Source: JAAYXS01 sp043820985 (lineage in GTDB: Bacteria; Planctomycetota; Phycisphaerae; UBA1845; Fen-1342). Taken from it: DNA of 64,000 nt. Each line of letters opens with the position of its first letter. The stretch's first letter is position 1. Below the pieces are notes generated by a model that did no database searches, was not told the DNA's origin, and was given only the letters and a program-made list of their open reading frames with translations. A program made the translations under genes and the position numbers. This document shows, piece after piece, positions 63,616 to 64,000 of this stretch. Where the stretch lies: NCBI GenBank assembly GCA_043820985.1, contig JBDRDH010000011.1:1-64000 (forward strand). Direction: 5' to 3'.

Positions 63616-64000
63616 GGTACCGCCGTGTCTCCCTTTGACAGCTCGCGATGCAGCCAAGCCCGCGCGACACGCCACTCGCCATCCACGGTCCGCGGCGACA
63701 GGTCGAGCGCTTCGGCGGTCTCGGCTCGACTCAGACCGCCGAAATAGCGCAGCACGACGATCTCCGCCTTGCGCGGGTCGGACTGCTCCAATCGACTAAG
63801 GGCTTCATCAACGGCCAGGACTTCGATGGGGTCCTGGTCAAACACCACCGGCTCTTCCATCAGCGGGACGGGCTTGCCGCCGCCGCCGCGTTTGAGCCGG
63901 TCTCTTCTACGTGCGTCATCTATGCGGATGCAGCGCATTGCTTGTGCGGCGGCGGAGAAAAAATGTCGGCGATTCGCCCACTCAGTCGGCCCGCCACCAA
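63612..64000 (-). CDS. ECF-type RNA polymerase sigma factor, partial
   Basis: The frame is open to the right edge, so the N-terminus is missing. The visible part contains 'WANRRHFFSAAAQAMRCIRI' (region 2 to linker of planctomycete ECF factors) and the region 4 helix-turn-helix 'YFGGLSRAETAEALDLSPRT'. An internal ATG at 63938 is not the real start because the conserved sequence continues upstream of it. Its stop overlaps the kinase start. Target promoters are unknown. Confidence 0.9.
   Translation of the reverse strand, partial: GGGPTEWANRRHFFSAAAQAMRCIRIDDARRRDRLKRGGGGKPVPLMEEPVVFDQDPIEVLAVDEALSRLEQSDPRKAEIVVLRYFGGLSRAETAEALDLSPRTVDGEWRVARAWLHRELSKGDTAVP

Overview
The window looks like a chromosomal segment of a Planctomycetota bacterium, most likely a Phycisphaerae-like lineage. 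This is inferred from several traits seen together: PEP-CTERM tails, dockerin-like Ca-binding doublets on large secreted proteins, an ECF sigma factor coupled to a Pkn-type kinase with a membrane segment and an extra C-terminal domain, a very large MoxR/DUF58/BatA/VWA operon, giant PQQ-propeller proteins, and many GTG/TTG starts with ATGA or GTGA overlaps. GC content is high. I saw no rRNA, tRNA or CRISPR array.

Layout. (a) 1-3248, minus strand: a housekeeping operon murG-gmk-rpoZ-coaC-coaB, with coaB running off the left edge. (b) 3.4-7.2 kb: a PEP-CTERM propeller-like protein, then a REP-associated tyrosine transposase (RAYT) gene enclosed by inverted AAAAGGGGATAAG repeats, an MFS permease whose stop codon lies in one repeat, a DUF2934-type small protein, and a solo repeat pair at 7.13 kb. 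(c) 7.2-12.6 kb: mgtE, a secreted esterase, mtnA. (d) 12.8-14.2 kb: six consecutive very small genes for lipobox-like peptides sharing one N-terminal pattern; this is the least explained locus. (e) 14.4-36.3 kb: a co-directional, mostly overlapping run of 13 genes: PQQ/TPR protein, cyclase-barrel protein, MoxR ATPase, DUF58, BatA-like, VWA, DUF4175-like, coiled coil, TPR, NPCBM, then one intact and two catalytically dead HtrA-like paralogues. (f) 36.5-39.3 kb: lutABC. (g) 39.3-41.8 kb: lexA with a promoter-overlapping palindrome, and a GT2 glycosyltransferase. (h) 41.9-51.2 kb: a HEAT protein and four large hydrolase genes, three of them multi-domain fusions linked to cell wall or amino sugar chemistry (DUF1460-beta-lactamase, NAGPA-NlpC-like, NagB-PIG-L), plus a metallophosphatase-PQQ fusion. 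(i) 51.4-61.2 kb: secreted proteins: a 1576-aa modular dockerin-bearing protein, two PEP-CTERM proteins, and a GHL10-type glycosidase with a dockerin-like end. (j) 61.3-64 kb: a Ser/Thr kinase and an ECF sigma factor, cut by the right edge.

How it may work together. The MoxR-to-protease run encodes a membrane and periplasm-facing assembly (ATPase chaperone, VWA scaffolds, coiled coil, TPR, protease and pseudoproteases), compatible with envelope quality control. The small-peptide array sits just upstream in the same direction and could share its transcript or its compartment. The nagB/NAGPA/DUF1460 block suggests turnover of peptidoglycan or amino sugars. Functional statements rest on recognised family motifs; no database search was possible.
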